The notes: generated from the letters alone by a model not told the origin. 64,000 nt of DNA from Serripes groenlandicus (GCA_031761405.1 JASEVX010000010.1:15495800-15559799); one strand, 5' to 3'; shown: positions 1 to 10,505, numbered from the stretch's first letter. Program-made: numbers and translations.

Positions 1-23
1 GTCTATATCAGGGAAAGGGTTAA
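1..23 (+). mobile_element. TTAA-1 MITE, right end only
   Basis: GTCTATATCAGGGAAAGGGT then TAA. The copy continues beyond the window. Confidence 0.7.
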
Positions 24-169
24 AGAAAGTGTCTTTTAGAATTGTAATACAGGTATTGATACTTAAAAAATGGATTGTTGTGAAATGATGTGTCATTGTT
101 AGTACAGTTCCTGTTTTAAACCAATGGCAATGCATTGCATAGGAGATATAGTATCGGTGCCATGCTTGT

Positions 170-735
170 GTGTGTGTCTGTCTGTGTACATCATGGTATA
201 AGCATGATTAAGTGAAAACCAAAAGACTGTGGATAATCAAACATGGCATACTTGTTCCACATTATAAGAGGATTGTGTCCTATTGATTTTCAAGGTCACA
301 TGTCAAGGTCGTTAGAGGCAATTATTAAAAGCATGATTAAGATAAAAAAAAAAAGGACCACTGAGGATAATCAAACTTGACAAAGTTGTTCCTCATACTG
401 AAAAGATGTGTCTTATTGATTCTTTGGGTCATGGTCATTGGTGGAAATTATCAAAAAAAATTGTAAGCATGTTTCAGAGATAACCATACCAACAAGGTTT
501 ATCAAACTTGGCCTACTTGTTCGTCACTATTAGAAACTGCCTTATTGATGTGCAGGGTAAGAGATCAAAGGTCAAGGTCACTGGAAGCAATTATCAAAAA
601 AAAAATGTTTTCATAATTGAGAGAAATCTTTACCACTGAGGATAATTATACCTGGTATAATTGTTTCCCATTATGAGAAGATGTCCTCTATTAATTTTCA
701 ACGTCAAACGTCAAAATAACTAAGTCGAAAGACAA
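170..735. repeat. Degenerate tandem repeat, about 130-bp units
   Basis: Units starting near 199, 330, 463 and 605 share AAGCATGATTAAG, GAGGATAATCAAAC, CTTATTGAT and TCAAGGTCA. The plan is similar to the elements at 3671 and 6049. Nothing is recognised from 740 to 1059. Confidence 0.6.
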
Positions 736-1059
736 ACATATGCTTCGAGGGGATGCCCTTCCTTGCAATGCTCTTGTTCTACAATGCTTTCCAATCTTCC
801 ACAACGTTAAATTCTCTAAACAGACTGTATAAGCAGTAGGTAAATGTAGCTCAATTGCACATTCTTATGATGGTGTCCTACTTTGTTGTCCTTTGAGATT
901 GCTTTATTTCAGAAAAATACAAATTTCTACATCCTCTAGAAGTTTCTTATTTTTTGTAAAAAATTATATATTGGCCGGAAAGATTTTACTTGTTAGAGAG
1001 GTTTTTCCATATTCAAGCATTTTAGGAAAATTATGTAAAAATTGAAATCAGATGTCTAC

Positions 1060-1207
1060 AAAAGGAGGAGTAAACTAATCTTTTCCCACCAATATCTCTA
1101 TTATGACTCAACCAAACCCTATGTTGTGTGTACTCACTGAGACGACTCTTTTGAGTACCCATAACATTGTGTTTCAGTTTTGTAATGCACCTTATCTAGA
1201 GTTCTTA
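1060..1207. mobile_element. Hairpin MITE, short diverged copy in a CFDP1 intron
   Basis: AACCCTATGTTGTGTGTACT and CTTTTGAGTACCCATAACAT flank a shortened apex; CACCTTATCTAGAG is at the right end. Confidence 0.62.
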
Positions 1208-1373
1208 TTTTAATATAGTGTTGAAAACATTGTTGGAAGAGTAGGAATTTCTCAATTGGAGTAATTTCATCTTTCGCGACAAAAGTTTTAAAATTTTGAC
1301 TGTGATATATTGTGTTAAGTGTGCATTTAGACACAAATCAATGTTTTACATATTTAACTAATCCATGTTACAG

Positions 1374-1461
1374 TGGCATGAAAAGGACAATTGGTGGATT
1401 AAGCGGTGGACTAGGTGGTGTGTTAGACAGAATCAACAAGAAACCCAAAATGGGAACTTTA
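1374..1461 (+). CDS. CFDP1: CFDP1 internal exon
   Basis: The acceptor TTACAG ends at 1373 and the donor GTAAGT starts at 1462. The exon is 88 nt. It starts with the last base of a split codon, ends on a codon boundary, and encodes the Gly-rich GGLSGGLGGVL stretch that precedes the BCNT-C core. Confidence 0.88.
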
Positions 1462-4400
1462 GTAAGTGGCTTTGAAATATTTGTTTAACCCTTTCCCTTT
1501 ATACAGAGTATTTTTGCACACATCTGCAGCAGACCTTGTAGGATCATGAGCAAGTTTTCCTTGTTACAGAAATGTTTTAAACTTAATCCATTAATTAGCT
1601 GTACTTTTATTCAAAGAGATTTTCCATATTTTTCAAAAGTCATCTGCTGCAAATTGCAGACCTGCAGACAAGGTTTGAAAACAGAGTGTAATAGTGAGAA
1701 ATTGTTAATGAACTGATATTAATTAAACTTCACAGGAATATACCTGAGGTGGTCCTTTTTCCTTGTTCAAAGATTGAATGCCTTATTACATTCAAAAGGC
1801 TGTTCCACCATATTTTTCATTTTCAATTTCTCAAGATGTTTTTAAAGAAGTAGCGAACAAATGTTATGTTTTCAACTCTATTTAATAATAATTAATTTCA
1901 TTTACCTGGATTGTTTTAAGATTTTTTTACGAAATGTTTTCAAAGTCATCTGCTGCGGATATTTTGTATGAGGGAAAGGATGAACATCACATTTGAAAAT
2001 ATATTTTTAGCTCCCTTGGACTGCAGCCTAGTAGAGTCTTATGTTGTCATTTTGTGGTTTGCATCGGCGTAATAAATGTCAATGTCCAGCTCATTGTCGG
2101 CAGCATTAGAAAAATGTTTAAACTTGAATTTACAATCAAGCCCTCGCTCAGCATTTTAGGTTATCCTGTTACGTATTTTGTTGACTGCTTTTTCACAAAA
2201 TGAATGTAATTATTTCCGACATTCTTGTAGGAGAAGTCCAAAATTGATTGGGAGCAGTTTAAAGAGAAAGAAGGGATAGATGAAGAACTGAAAATTCACA
2301 ATAGAGGAAAAGAAAGGTAATGTATAGCACTTGATTAATCCTTTCTGACACCTGCAGCAGACAGCTTTTTGAAAAGCATAGATACAAAAGACGAAATTGC
2401 TCAAAACGAGCAATTTCTCCTTTTGCCACAATGTTTTCCACTTTAAGTCATAAGACAAAATATGTTCAAAATCGTCTGCTACAGAATTGTCGTATGAGAG
2501 AAAGGATTAACCCTATCCCACATACAGACACTTTCTGACGACTTTTGAAGCAATTTCTCCTTTTAACATAATATTTCGGATTTTATTCAATAATTGTCCT
2601 TTCATTTATAAAGAGTTTCCATATGTTTGCCTTGATGCATTCATAGTCTTCTGCTGCAGATTTGTTTTATGTGGGAAAGGGTCACAGACAGTTTTTAGAC
2701 ATTTTGCTGCAGATTTGTTGTATGTGGGAAAGGGTCACAGACAGTTTTTAGACATTTTGCTGCAGATTTGTTGTATGTGGGAAAGGGTCACAGACAGTTT
2801 TTAGACATTTTGCTGCAGATTTGTTGTATGTGGGAAAGGGTCACAGACAGTTTTTAGACATTTTGCTGCAGATGTGTTGTATGTGGGAAAGGGTTACAGA
2901 CAGTTTTAGACATTTTACAGCAGAGTTGTTTTTTTTGAAGAATTTGCAAAAAATGACATCTACAAATTTGAATGTATGATTTTAATACAGTCTACAACAA
3001 TTTAGGAAAAGGAGAAATTGCTTGCTTTAATCAATTTGCCCTTTTCTCAAATTGTTTTCGACTCTGTATCAAAATTATAAGTAATTTCTGGTAAACAGTT
3101 ACACTTTGGGATATTTATCATTATGGATGAGACAAATTGTGATAGAATCAATGGATGACAAATGTTCTAAGATAGCATGTGTTTTCTGTAATTGTTCAAA
3201 TCAAACATTCTCCCCTGTATTATCAGACTGCTGTTGTGGTTAGAGTATCGGCCTCTCGATTGGGTAACCTGGGTTAGATCCACGGTTGAATTATTACCAT
3301 AGACTTGGAATTAATAGTAGTAATGGCTCCCCTCTTTGGCGTTTGCACGAATATGCAGCAGAGGATTTTTGAAAGCAGTGTGCAAAAACAAGATATTGCT
3401 CAAAAATGAAAAATTTCTCTTTTAGTCAAAATGTTTTCAAATCTATTAAATAATTATATATCATTAAAAGAAAATGTCAATATATTTGTCCAGGCGTTTT
3501 TCAAAGTTGTCTTCTGTAGACGGCTATCAAAACATCTAGACAAAACTATGGAAACCTTCGAAAATGAAAAGATTTTTCTTGAATAAAGTTTGATACCTTT
3601 TGTCACACTGTTTCCAAAGTCGTCTGCTGCAGATGCGTCTATAAGTGGGAATAGGTTAATAGAAAGCATTTTTAACCAGGTTTTCCGAAGGAAAAATCTG
3701 GTTATTAGTTTGGCGAAGTCGGCGGGCGGGCGGTCGGTCGGGCGGGCGGCATCAACTTTCCTTGTCCGGACCATAACTTTGTCATGCATAGAGATATTTT
3801 CAAATAACTTGGCACAAACATGCACCATATCAAGACGATGTGCCAAATGCAAAACTTTTGTCTGTAGCTTTAAGGTCAAGGTCACAGTGACAACAAATAG
3901 ACATCAGTTGAACTTTTCTTGTCTGGACAATAACTTTTTCATCCATAGAGATATTTTCAAATAGCTTGGAACAGATATACACCTTATCAAGACGCTGTGT
4001 CATATGCACAATTTATGTGTTTAGCTTCCAGGTCAAGGTCACAGTGACAGATAATATACTTTACTTGAACTTTTTTTGTTCAGACCATAACTTTACCATG
4101 CATATAGATATTTTCAAATAACTTAGCGCAAATATGCTCCATATTAAATAACTTGGCAATTTAAAAGAATATAGCATAGATATGAGTAAGTTTCATAACC
4201 TCGGGCCCTGGATCTAGTCGGTTTGCAAAGGCATAAACGCGTTACTATCAAGTAAAGGGTTAAGGCAGATCACTGATTATCAACCTGGCATTAGGGATCC
4301 TAAAATGTGGCTGCTTACAACAAAAGGTTGCTTAATATCTGTTATCTATTATATGTTCTTAATAATTGAGGCCATCAACACACGATTGACTGTATTGAAC

Positions 4401-4705
4401 TGATATTTGTTAGATAAAATTGTGATATATTTAATTGACAAAGTAATTATGATTATTCATCAATAGAAATATTCCCTGTTACTTGAATTACTAGCTTTGA
4501 TAAACTATTAACAGAAAGATTTGACAGATCTGTTAATTCTTAATTAAACACCTTCCATTATAGAAAACCTGGTTTCATGGAATTTCCATGTCTTGTCTTC
4601 TTCTATTTTAGTTATATTGAAAGAATGCACTTTTTGCAAAGAACTGATGTAAGACAATTCGAGATAGAGAAGACTTTACGGTTGAACACAAGTAGCAAGA
4701 GGTAG
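1374..4705 (+). CDS. CFDP1: Craniofacial development protein 1 (BCNT/Swc5 family), C-terminal part, 3 exons
   Basis: Three exons (1374-1461, 2231-2316, 4612-4705) with AG/GT borders join in one frame and end at TAG 4703-4705. The joined tail is the conserved BCNT-C domain. It reads GGLSGGLGGVLDRINKK, then EKSKIDWEQFKEKEGIDEEL, then IHNRGKESYIER, then RQFEIEKTLRL, in the same order and spacing as vertebrate CFDP1. Members of this family are subunits of SWR1/SRCAP-type remodellers that deposit histone H2A.Z in the nucleus. The 5' exons (acidic N-terminal half) lie upstream of the window, so the gene is partial here. The exon at 1374 begins with one base of a split codon, so its partner exon is out of view. 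Introns carry many TTAA-1 MITEs. The family call rests on recognition of the domain; the exon borders are read directly. Confidence 0.9.
1484..1700 (+). mobile_element. TTAA-1 MITE, degenerate, CFDP1 intron
   Basis: TTTAACCCTTTCCC start, CACATCTGCAGCAGACC, AAAAGTCATCTGCTGC. The right TIR is lost. Confidence 0.6.
1790..1983 (+). mobile_element. TTAA-1 MITE, right half
   Basis: TTTTCAAAGTCATCTGCTGC and TTTTGTATGAGGGAAAGGAT. Confidence 0.6.
2231..2316 (+). CDS. CFDP1: CFDP1 penultimate exon
   Basis: The acceptor TTGTAG ends at 2230 and the donor GTAATG starts at 2317. The 86-nt exon encodes EKSKIDWEQFKEKEGIDEEL followed by KIHNRGKE, the most conserved BCNT-C block. It ends two bases into a codon, matching the next exon, which starts with one base. 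Confidence 0.92.
2335..2510 (+). mobile_element. TTAA-1 MITE
   Basis: TTAATCCTTTCTGACACC to CGTATGAGAGAAAGGATTAA, with a central GCTCAAAACGAGC hairpin. The right TTAA is also the left TTAA of the next copy. Confidence 0.82.
2507..2685 (+). mobile_element. TTAA-1 MITE whose right end is tandemly amplified
   Basis: TTAACCCTATCCCACATACA start. The TATGTGGGAAAGGGT end runs into the 53-bp array. Confidence 0.75.
2654..2935. repeat. 53-bp tandem repeat, 5 copies, made from a MITE end
   Basis: GTGGGAAAGGGTCACAGACA starts at 2671, 2724, 2777 and 2830, and a diverged copy starts at 2883. Each unit contains CTGCTGCAGATTTGTTGTAT or TGCTGCAGATTTG, the right end of TTAA-1. Confidence 0.92.
3230..3341 (+). 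mobile_element. SINE type II fragment
   Basis: GTGGTTAGAGTATCGGCCTC head (tRNA A-box-like) and TAGTAGTAATGGCTCCCCTC body. Confidence 0.55.
3346..3570 (+). mobile_element. TTAA-1 MITE, degenerate
   Basis: TATGCAGCAGAGGATTTTTG and GATATTGCTCAAAAATG; the ends are unclear. Confidence 0.5.
3575..3660 (-). mobile_element. TTAA-1 MITE, right part
   Basis: CAAAGTCGTCTGCTGCAGAT, GCGTCTATAAGTGGGAATAG, GTTAA. Contains the satellite-like GTCGTCTGCTGCAGATGCGT. Confidence 0.68.
3671..4205 (+). mobile_element. Hairpin-headed repeat with AAGGTCAAGGTCA tandem units
   Basis: The head is a hairpin (AACCAGGTTTTCC with GGAAAAATCTGGTT) followed by a GGCGGGCGGGCGGTCGGTCG tract. About three units of 150 bp follow, each with GACCATAACTTT, AGATATTTTCAAATAACTTG and AAGGTCAAGGTCACAGTGAC. 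The same design is common in mollusc repeats. The class is not certain. Confidence 0.6.
4612..4705 (+). CDS. CFDP1: CFDP1 terminal exon
   Basis: The acceptor TTTTAG ends at 4611. The exon encodes YIERMHFLQRTDVRQFEIEK and then TLRLNTSSKR, followed by TAG. This is the normal C-terminus of the family (YIER, RQFEIE, LRL). Confidence 0.92.
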
Positions 4706-4850
4706 CAGACGCAAAACAATATGGAAATTGTAAATCAGGTCTTTGTGTGTCGTCTGCCGTCTCAAGTGACGGTCACGGTTTTCAGTTATTGACCTATTGA
4801 CTTTCATTAACATAGTTGAAACCTGGATATTAGATCAACAAACGTCCTTG

Positions 4851-5081
4851 TTAACCCTTTCCCTCATAGAAACGCTTTCTGACGCCTCTGCAGCAGACAG
4901 CGTTTTGTAAACATGGCGACAAAAGAAGAAATTGCTCAAAACAAGCAATTTCTCCTTTTATCACCATGTTTTCAACCCTATTCAATTATTGTTCTTTCAT
5001 TTAAAGGGATTTTTCTGTGCTTTTGCCTAGACGTTTTCAAAGTCGTCTGCTGCAGATTTGTTGTATGAGGGAGAGGGTTAA
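4851..5081 (+). mobile_element. TTAA-1 MITE, full length (231 bp)
   Basis: Reference copy. Order: TTAACCCTTTCCCTCATA, GACGCTTTCTGACGCC, TCTGCAGCAGA, hairpin AAATTGCTCAAAACAAGCAA, long AT-rich half, GTCGTCTGCTGCAGATTTG, TATGAGGGAGAGGGTTAA. It lies in the CFDP1 3' UTR. Confidence 0.92.
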
Positions 5082-5096
5082 TATAGGTGGATGGGC

Positions 5097-5316
5097 ATTG
5101 TCCCTTTCCAACCATCTGCAGCAGATGACTTTTGAAAATAGTGTGGCAAAAGGAGTAATTAATTGCCCATAATGAGCAATTGCTCCTTTTGTGACAATGT
5201 ATTCAACTTTATTCAATAATTATAATACAAATCCTTAGTTAGAGCTTTTACACACTTTTGACTAGATGGTTTCAAAATCTTCCGCTGCAGATTTGTTGCG
5301 TGTAGGAAAGGGTTAA
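5097..5316 (+). mobile_element. TTAA-1 MITE
   Basis: GTCCCTTTCCAACCATCTGC to GTGTAGGAAAGGGTTAA, hairpin GCCCATAATGAGC. The left TTAA is lost. Confidence 0.8.
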
Positions 5317-5334
5317 GATATCTTGACGTGATCT

Positions 5335-5568
5335 TTAACCCTTTCCCTCATATAGACGCTTTCTGACGCCTCTGCAGCCGACGGCTTTTTGAAAACATAG
5401 TCACAAAAGAAGAAATTGCACAAAACGTGCAATTTCTCCTTTTGCCACAATATTTTCCACTTTATGACATAGGTTATCCATTCAATTATGGAGATTTTCT
5501 ACTTTTTGTCAAAATATGTTCAAAGTCGTCTGCTGCTGAATTTTTATATGATAGAGGGAAAGGGTTAA
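5335..5568 (+). mobile_element. TTAA-1 MITE, full length (234 bp)
   Basis: Both TIRs and TTAA are intact. The hairpin stem is of the GCAC/GTGC type (GCACAAAACGTGC). Confidence 0.93.
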
Positions 5569-6048
5569 AACCTATGTCTGATGAAGACGATTTATGAAAG
5601 CATGTCAGCAGACAAGATCGTAAAATATTTTGGGTAAAAACCTTCCGTAGATGTTTTCATTAGTGACCTCCTTTTAAAAAATATTTTCATTGATTAGATT
5701 GTCATTATAAGCAATTACTCCTTTTTCTAAAATGTTTTCATAAGTTGTCTGCATGTGGAAATGGGATTAGATACAAACTGAATGTTATGATTGTGGTCGT
5801 TACAGCATAGATGAAAAGATGTAAATACTGATATGTAATGTTGCTTTTGAATGCAGAGTGGTATGAATCAAAATTGAATGTCTGGTTATTGTGTCATGTA
5901 AATGATGTTTATAAATAAAGAATCTTGTGAAAATGATGTTTATAAATAAAGAATCTTGTGAAAATGATATGTTATCCGGTCATGTTACTGTATCCTAAAT
6001 ATTATATCTAATTTAGTCATTTAAGTCTTATCTTTTTTGGGGATTCTT

Positions 6049-7544
6049 AGCTCACCTATGCACGAAGTGCAAGGTGAGCTATTGTGATCACATTTTGTCT
6101 GGCCATCGTGCGTCGTCCTTCGTCAACATTTGGGCTTGTTAAAACTCTACAGGCTACATTTTGCATCCAATCTTCATGAAAGTTTATCAGAACATTCATC
6201 TCTATCAAATCTTGGACAAGTTCGAAACTGGGCCATATGAGGTCAAAAACTAGGTCACTAGATCAAATTGAAGGGAAATCTTGTTAACGCTCTGGAGGCC
6301 ACATTTTCAACTTGAGCATTCTGAAAAATCAGAATGTTTGTCTTGATGATATGTAAGTCAAGTTCAAACATGGGTCATGTCTGGTCAAAAAGTAAGTCAC
6401 TATATATATATCTAAGGTCAAATTGAAGGAAAATCTTGTTAACACTCGAGAGGCTGCAATTTTTTGCATCAGCAGTTTGAAATTTTGTCAGAATATTTGT
6501 CTTAAACATTTCTAGGTCAAGTTCAAATATGGGTCATATTATGTCAAAGACTAGGTCACTAGGCCAAATTGAAGGGAATTCTTGTTAACACTGTAGAAGC
6601 CGCATTTTTTTGCTTCAGCAGCTTGAAATTGAAGTTGAGCTGAATGATATCTAGGCCAAGTTCAAATATGGGTCATGCCGGGTTAAAAACTAGGTCACTA
6701 GACCAAATTGAAGGGAAATCTTGTTAACTCTGTAGAAGCCGCTTTTTTGGCTACAGCAGCTTGAAATTTGGTCAGAATGTTTATCTAAATGATATCTAGG
6801 CCAAGTTCAAATATGGGTCATGCCAGGTTAAAAACTAGGTCAATAGGCCAAATTGAAAGGAAATCTTGTTAACACTCTCGATACTGCATTTTTAACTTGA
6901 GCATGATGAAACTATCGGAATGTTTCTCTTGATGATATGTAAGTCAAGTTTGAACATGGGTCATGTTGGGTCAAAAAGTAGGTCACTAGGTCCATTTTAA
7001 AGAAAATTCTGTTTACATTCTAGAGGCCGCATTTTTGCTTCAGAAGTTTGAAATTTTACATTTGATGAGAATGTTTATCTAAATCATATCTAAGCCAAGT
7101 TCCAATATCATGTAGTGTCAAATACTAGGTTACTAGGCCAAATTGAAGGAAAATCTTGTTAACACTTTGGATGCCGCATTTTTTTGCTTCAGCAGCTTGA
7201 AATGTTGTCAGAATGTTTGTCTGAATTATATCTATGTCAAGTTCGAATATGGGTAATATTGGGTCAGAAACAAGGTCAATAAAGGAAAATATTGTTCAAA
7301 CTCCGGAGGCCGCATTTTTACTTTGAGCAAGTTGAAACATTGTCAGAATGTTGTCTTGATGATATGTAGTCCATGTTGGAATATGGGTCATATCAGGTAA
7401 AAAAATATAGATCACTAGGCCAAATGAAAGAAAATCTTGTTAACAATAACACTGTGGAGGTTGCATTCAGAATAATTGTCTTGATGTGTTTTCCATTGCA
7501 GTACATTAAGGTGAGCGAACTAGGGCCATCATGGCCCTCTTGTT
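6049..7544 (+). mobile_element. Long dispersed repeat with terminal hairpins and about eight internal tandem units (Helentron-like?)
   Basis: The 5' end is an inverted repeat, AGCTCACCT / AGGTGAGCT, around GCACGAAGTGC. The 3' end is the hairpin GGGCCATCATGGCCC followed by TCTTGTT. Between them are diverged units of about 145-175 bp with AGGTCACTAGGCCAAATTGA, GGGAAATCTTGTTAACACT and CAGCAGCTTGAAAT. No protein is encoded. 3' hairpins fit non-autonomous Helitron/Helentron elements, but the end is not CTRR. Confidence 0.6.
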
Positions 7545-7646
7545 AATTAAAATTACTGCCCAAAAAATAAATAAAATTTGATAGGTGGTACCCTAACGAT
7601 TTATGGTCGTTCCTCCCCACCTAGACATTTTTTCCTGTAAGAGCCC

Positions 7647-7865
7647 TTAACATTTTTCGTTATATAGATCTATGCTTTCTGAAGCCTCCATAGCAGACAG
7701 CTTTGGAAAACATTGTGACGAAGGAGAATTAATTTCTCCCTTTGCAACCATGTTTTCAACTGTTTCCAATAATTATACTTTCATTTTAAGCGATTTTCCA
7801 TATTTTTTTCCTGGATCTTTTCAAAGTAGTCTGCTGCAGATTTGTGGTGTGTGGGAAAGGGTTAA
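7647..7865 (+). mobile_element. TTAA-1 MITE
   Basis: The left TIR is diverged (TTAACATTTTTCG); the right end GTGTGGGAAAGGGTTAA is intact. It lies directly after the 6049-7544 repeat. Confidence 0.78.
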
Positions 7866-8074
7866 TTCAACTGGTGCATTATGAATACACAACAAGGTCA
7901 GCTTACATGGAAATACAGTCAAACCTGTATTTGAAGACCACCCATGGGAAGTTAAAAATCTGGACTTTGTTCACAGGTTGTCTTTAATGGCAGGGTCATT
8001 TATACAGAAAATGAGCATTTAGGAAACTAAAAGTATGGTTGTTAAAGACAGGGAATTGCTATTTCAAGGTGTTC

Positions 8075-8304
8075 TTAACCCTTTTCCTCATACAACAATT
8101 TTGCAGCAGACGACTTTGAACATATTTTGTCAAAAATTAGAAAATCTCTATAATTGAATGGATAACCTATGACTAAAAGTGGAAAACATTGTGGCAAAAG
8201 GAGAAATTGCTCGTTTTGAGCAATTTCTTCTTTTGCCACTATGTTTTCAAAAAGCTGTCTGCTGCAGAGGCGTCAGAAAGCGTCTATATTAGGGAAAGGG
8301 TTAA
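8075..8304 (-). mobile_element. TTAA-1 MITE, full length (230 bp)
   Basis: TTAACCCTTTTCCTCATACA to TATTAGGGAAAGGGTTAA. The hairpin GCTCGTTTTGAGC pairs perfectly. Confidence 0.93.
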
Positions 8305-8384
8305 AAGCAAAGGTTTTAGTAAACAGACTTTGTGATTTATTCATCCTGCGTCAGTTGAAGTTACGAGGTCACGACAGAGTTGAA

Positions 8385-8516
8385 AAATCTAACAACTCTG
8401 CAGAAGACAACTTTGAAATCATTTAGTCAAAAAATATGAAAATTAATTGAATGAAGTCGAAAACATTTAGGTAAATGTCGTCTGCTGCAGATGTGTCTGT
8501 ATTTTGGAACAGGTTA
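8385..8516 (-). mobile_element. TTAA-1 MITE, shortened
   Basis: ACTCTGCAGAAGACAACTTT, GTCGTCTGCTGCAGATGTGT and GGAACAGGTTAA; the centre is deleted. Confidence 0.65.
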
Positions 8517-8557
8517 AGTTAGAGAGCAGCAAAAGCTAACCTGGCAAAGTTTTAGTA

Positions 8558-8804
8558 TTAACTCTTTCCCTCATATAGACGCTTTCTGACGCCTCTGCAG
8601 CAGACAGCTTTTTGAAAACATAGTGACAAAAGAAGAAATTGCACGTTTTTGAAGAAATTGCACAAAACGTGCAATTTCTTCTTTTGCCACAATGTTTTCC
8701 ACTTTTTGTCATAGGTTATCCATTCAATTATAGAGATATTCTATTTTTTGACAATATATGTTCAAAGTCGCCTGCTGCAGAATTGTTGTGAGGGAAAGGG
8801 TCAA
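8558..8804 (+). mobile_element. TTAA-1 MITE with internal duplication
   Basis: The left TIR is intact and the right end is GGGAAAGGGTCAA (TTAA changed). An extra GAAGAAATTGCACGTTTTT precedes the GCACAAAACGTGC hairpin, a partial duplication of the stem. Confidence 0.88.
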
Positions 8805-8819
8805 GGGGCCAGACTTCTG

Positions 8820-9615
8820 GAGAGGACTTGCTGATTATTGAACTTGATCCACTAGACAATAATACCTGGGATGACTGATACACCAAATATCTAAGCTCTT
8901 GGCCTTTCAGTTTCAGACAAGAAAATGTTCAAAGTTTTCACCTATATAATACATGCTTACCAACCCTCCAGATTCAATTGCTAGTCATTTTTCTTTTAAA
9001 TCATGAAGATATGAATGTACTGAAAATTACTACAACCATTTTGTAACATCCACTTCTAAACAAATTGTCACTAATTAAAGGTCCTTTCTCTGAACAAGTT
9101 CAAAACAATGTGTGTCTGTCAACTAAATGATTTCTCCCTGTGTCATTAGATTCACAAAAATTCCATTGGTACTCAGTATTTTATTCAAAACTTGGTCTTA
9201 TTTAAATGTGGTTAAGATTTTTTTTTCTTGGATGCAATATGAAAAGTAATTGACACAATAGGCAACTTGCTTGATTTTCTAGTTAAACCACAATTAAGAT
9301 TTTTTTTTAATATCAATTCATGAATTTGAAAACATGACAAAATAATATTTAAATGCTAACATACAGTTGAAAATAGTCTGTTAAATAGAAAACATTCTCA
9401 AAATGAGTATATTCTTTTATTCTTTTCCTATGAATATTGAAAGTATTGTCTCCTGCATAGTTATCTAAATTCCGTTCCGATCGTGAAAATTTCTACTGTT
9501 AAATTCATCGCACTGAAAATCTCCCCCTTCAAACCCCAATCTCCCACTTTGAGATCATGAAACTCCCTTTGAGAATGAGAAAAGGGTGGTAAGCATGCCT
9601 ATATATCTCTATGTA
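8820..9615. other. AT-rich intergenic stretch, nothing recognised
   Basis: No coding frame with a recognisable domain, no inverted or tandem repeat that I could see. Confidence 0.4.
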
Positions 9616-9892
9616 AAACAGATGATCCCTGGTGCGGGGCCAATTTTGACCCCAGGGGCATAATTTGAACAATCTTTGTAGAGACAATGCTACACTGTTT
9701 CAGACAAGAAGTTATTTTATGTTGCCATGGCAACCAATGTTCTGCATAAAATTAGTTTCTTTGAACAATTGTGGAAGACGACCACCAAATGAACATTCCT
9801 GTGAAGTTTGGCTGCAATGGACCCAGTGGTTTAACCGGAGATGTTGTTTAAGAAATTCTTGGCACCAGACAAAAGTGATTTGTACACAGGTG
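9616..9892. repeat. Dispersed mollusc-type repeat fragment
   Basis: Contains GGGGCCAATTTTGACC, ACCACCAAATGAACATTCCT and GTGAAGTTTGGCTGCAATGG, resembling other GGGGCCAT... repeats of bivalves. The open frame across it (9665-10009) is judged non-coding. Confidence 0.45.
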
Positions 9893-10107
9893 AGCTTAAA
9901 AGAAAAGGAAAAACACTCACTATTTTCATATATATTTTACATTTATTTGCACCACTTCAACACAAATTTAAAGACTTCTTTAGATGTACTATGTAAACAA
10001 TGTTATTAGAAAAATAGAGTATATATAGCACAATGATAATATTCGGCTGTTATAAAACATACTTGATATGACATGTCACAATATTTTGATTTTCTGCTTC
10101 CATGTGA

Positions 10108-10285
10108 CTAAACTTTTTCCCACATAGAAAGCAAATGCAGCAGACGACTTTTGAAATCATTGTGACCAAAGTGCAAATTGCTCATAATGAGCAATTTATC
10201 CTTTTGTCACAATGTTTTCTACCTAATTTAGTTTCCATGGTTTTTAGTAAATTATTTCCGAGTTGTCTGCCACAGAATTGAACAA
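10108..10285 (+). mobile_element. TTAA-1 MITE, left TIR diverged
   Basis: CTTTTTCCCACATAGAAAGC start, AAATTGCTCATAATGAGCAA hairpin, GAGTTGTCTGCCACAGAATT near the right end, where it abuts the next copy. Confidence 0.75.
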
Positions 10286-10505
10286 TTCATACAACAATTC
10301 TGCAGCAGACGACTTTGAACATAATTTGTCAAAAAATGGAAAATCTCTATAAATAAATGGATAACCTATGACTAAAAGTGGAAAACATTGTGGCAAAAGG
10401 AGAAATTGCACGTTTTGTGCAATTTCTTCTTTTGTCACTATGTTTCCAAAAAGGTGTCTGCTGCAGAGGCGTCCGAAAGCATTTATATGTGGGAAAAGGG
10501 GTTAA
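10282..10505 (-). mobile_element. TTAA-1 MITE
   Basis: ACAATTCTGCAGCAGACGAC left, GCACGTTTTGTGC hairpin, ATGTGGGAAAAGGGGTTAA right end. Confidence 0.85.

Larger units (their letters stand above)
4706..5966 (+). other. Probable CFDP1 3' UTR and polyadenylation region
   Basis: This is the stretch after the CFDP1 stop. It ends in a 31-bp tandem duplication (5900-5961) that carries two AATAAA signals, at 5914-5919 and 5945-5950. No other AATAAA was chosen as better placed, but I did not check the whole stretch exhaustively. If the transcript runs this far, three TTAA-1 MITEs (4851, 5097, 5335) lie inside the mRNA. Confidence 0.5.

Noticed and set aside
3454..3964. Overlapping 143- and 124-codon open frames on opposite strands
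   Set aside because: They fall on a MITE fragment and the GGTCGGTCG-type dispersed repeat.
9665..10009. 114-codon open frame
   Set aside because: Covers a dispersed GGGGCCAA-type repeat; no domain.
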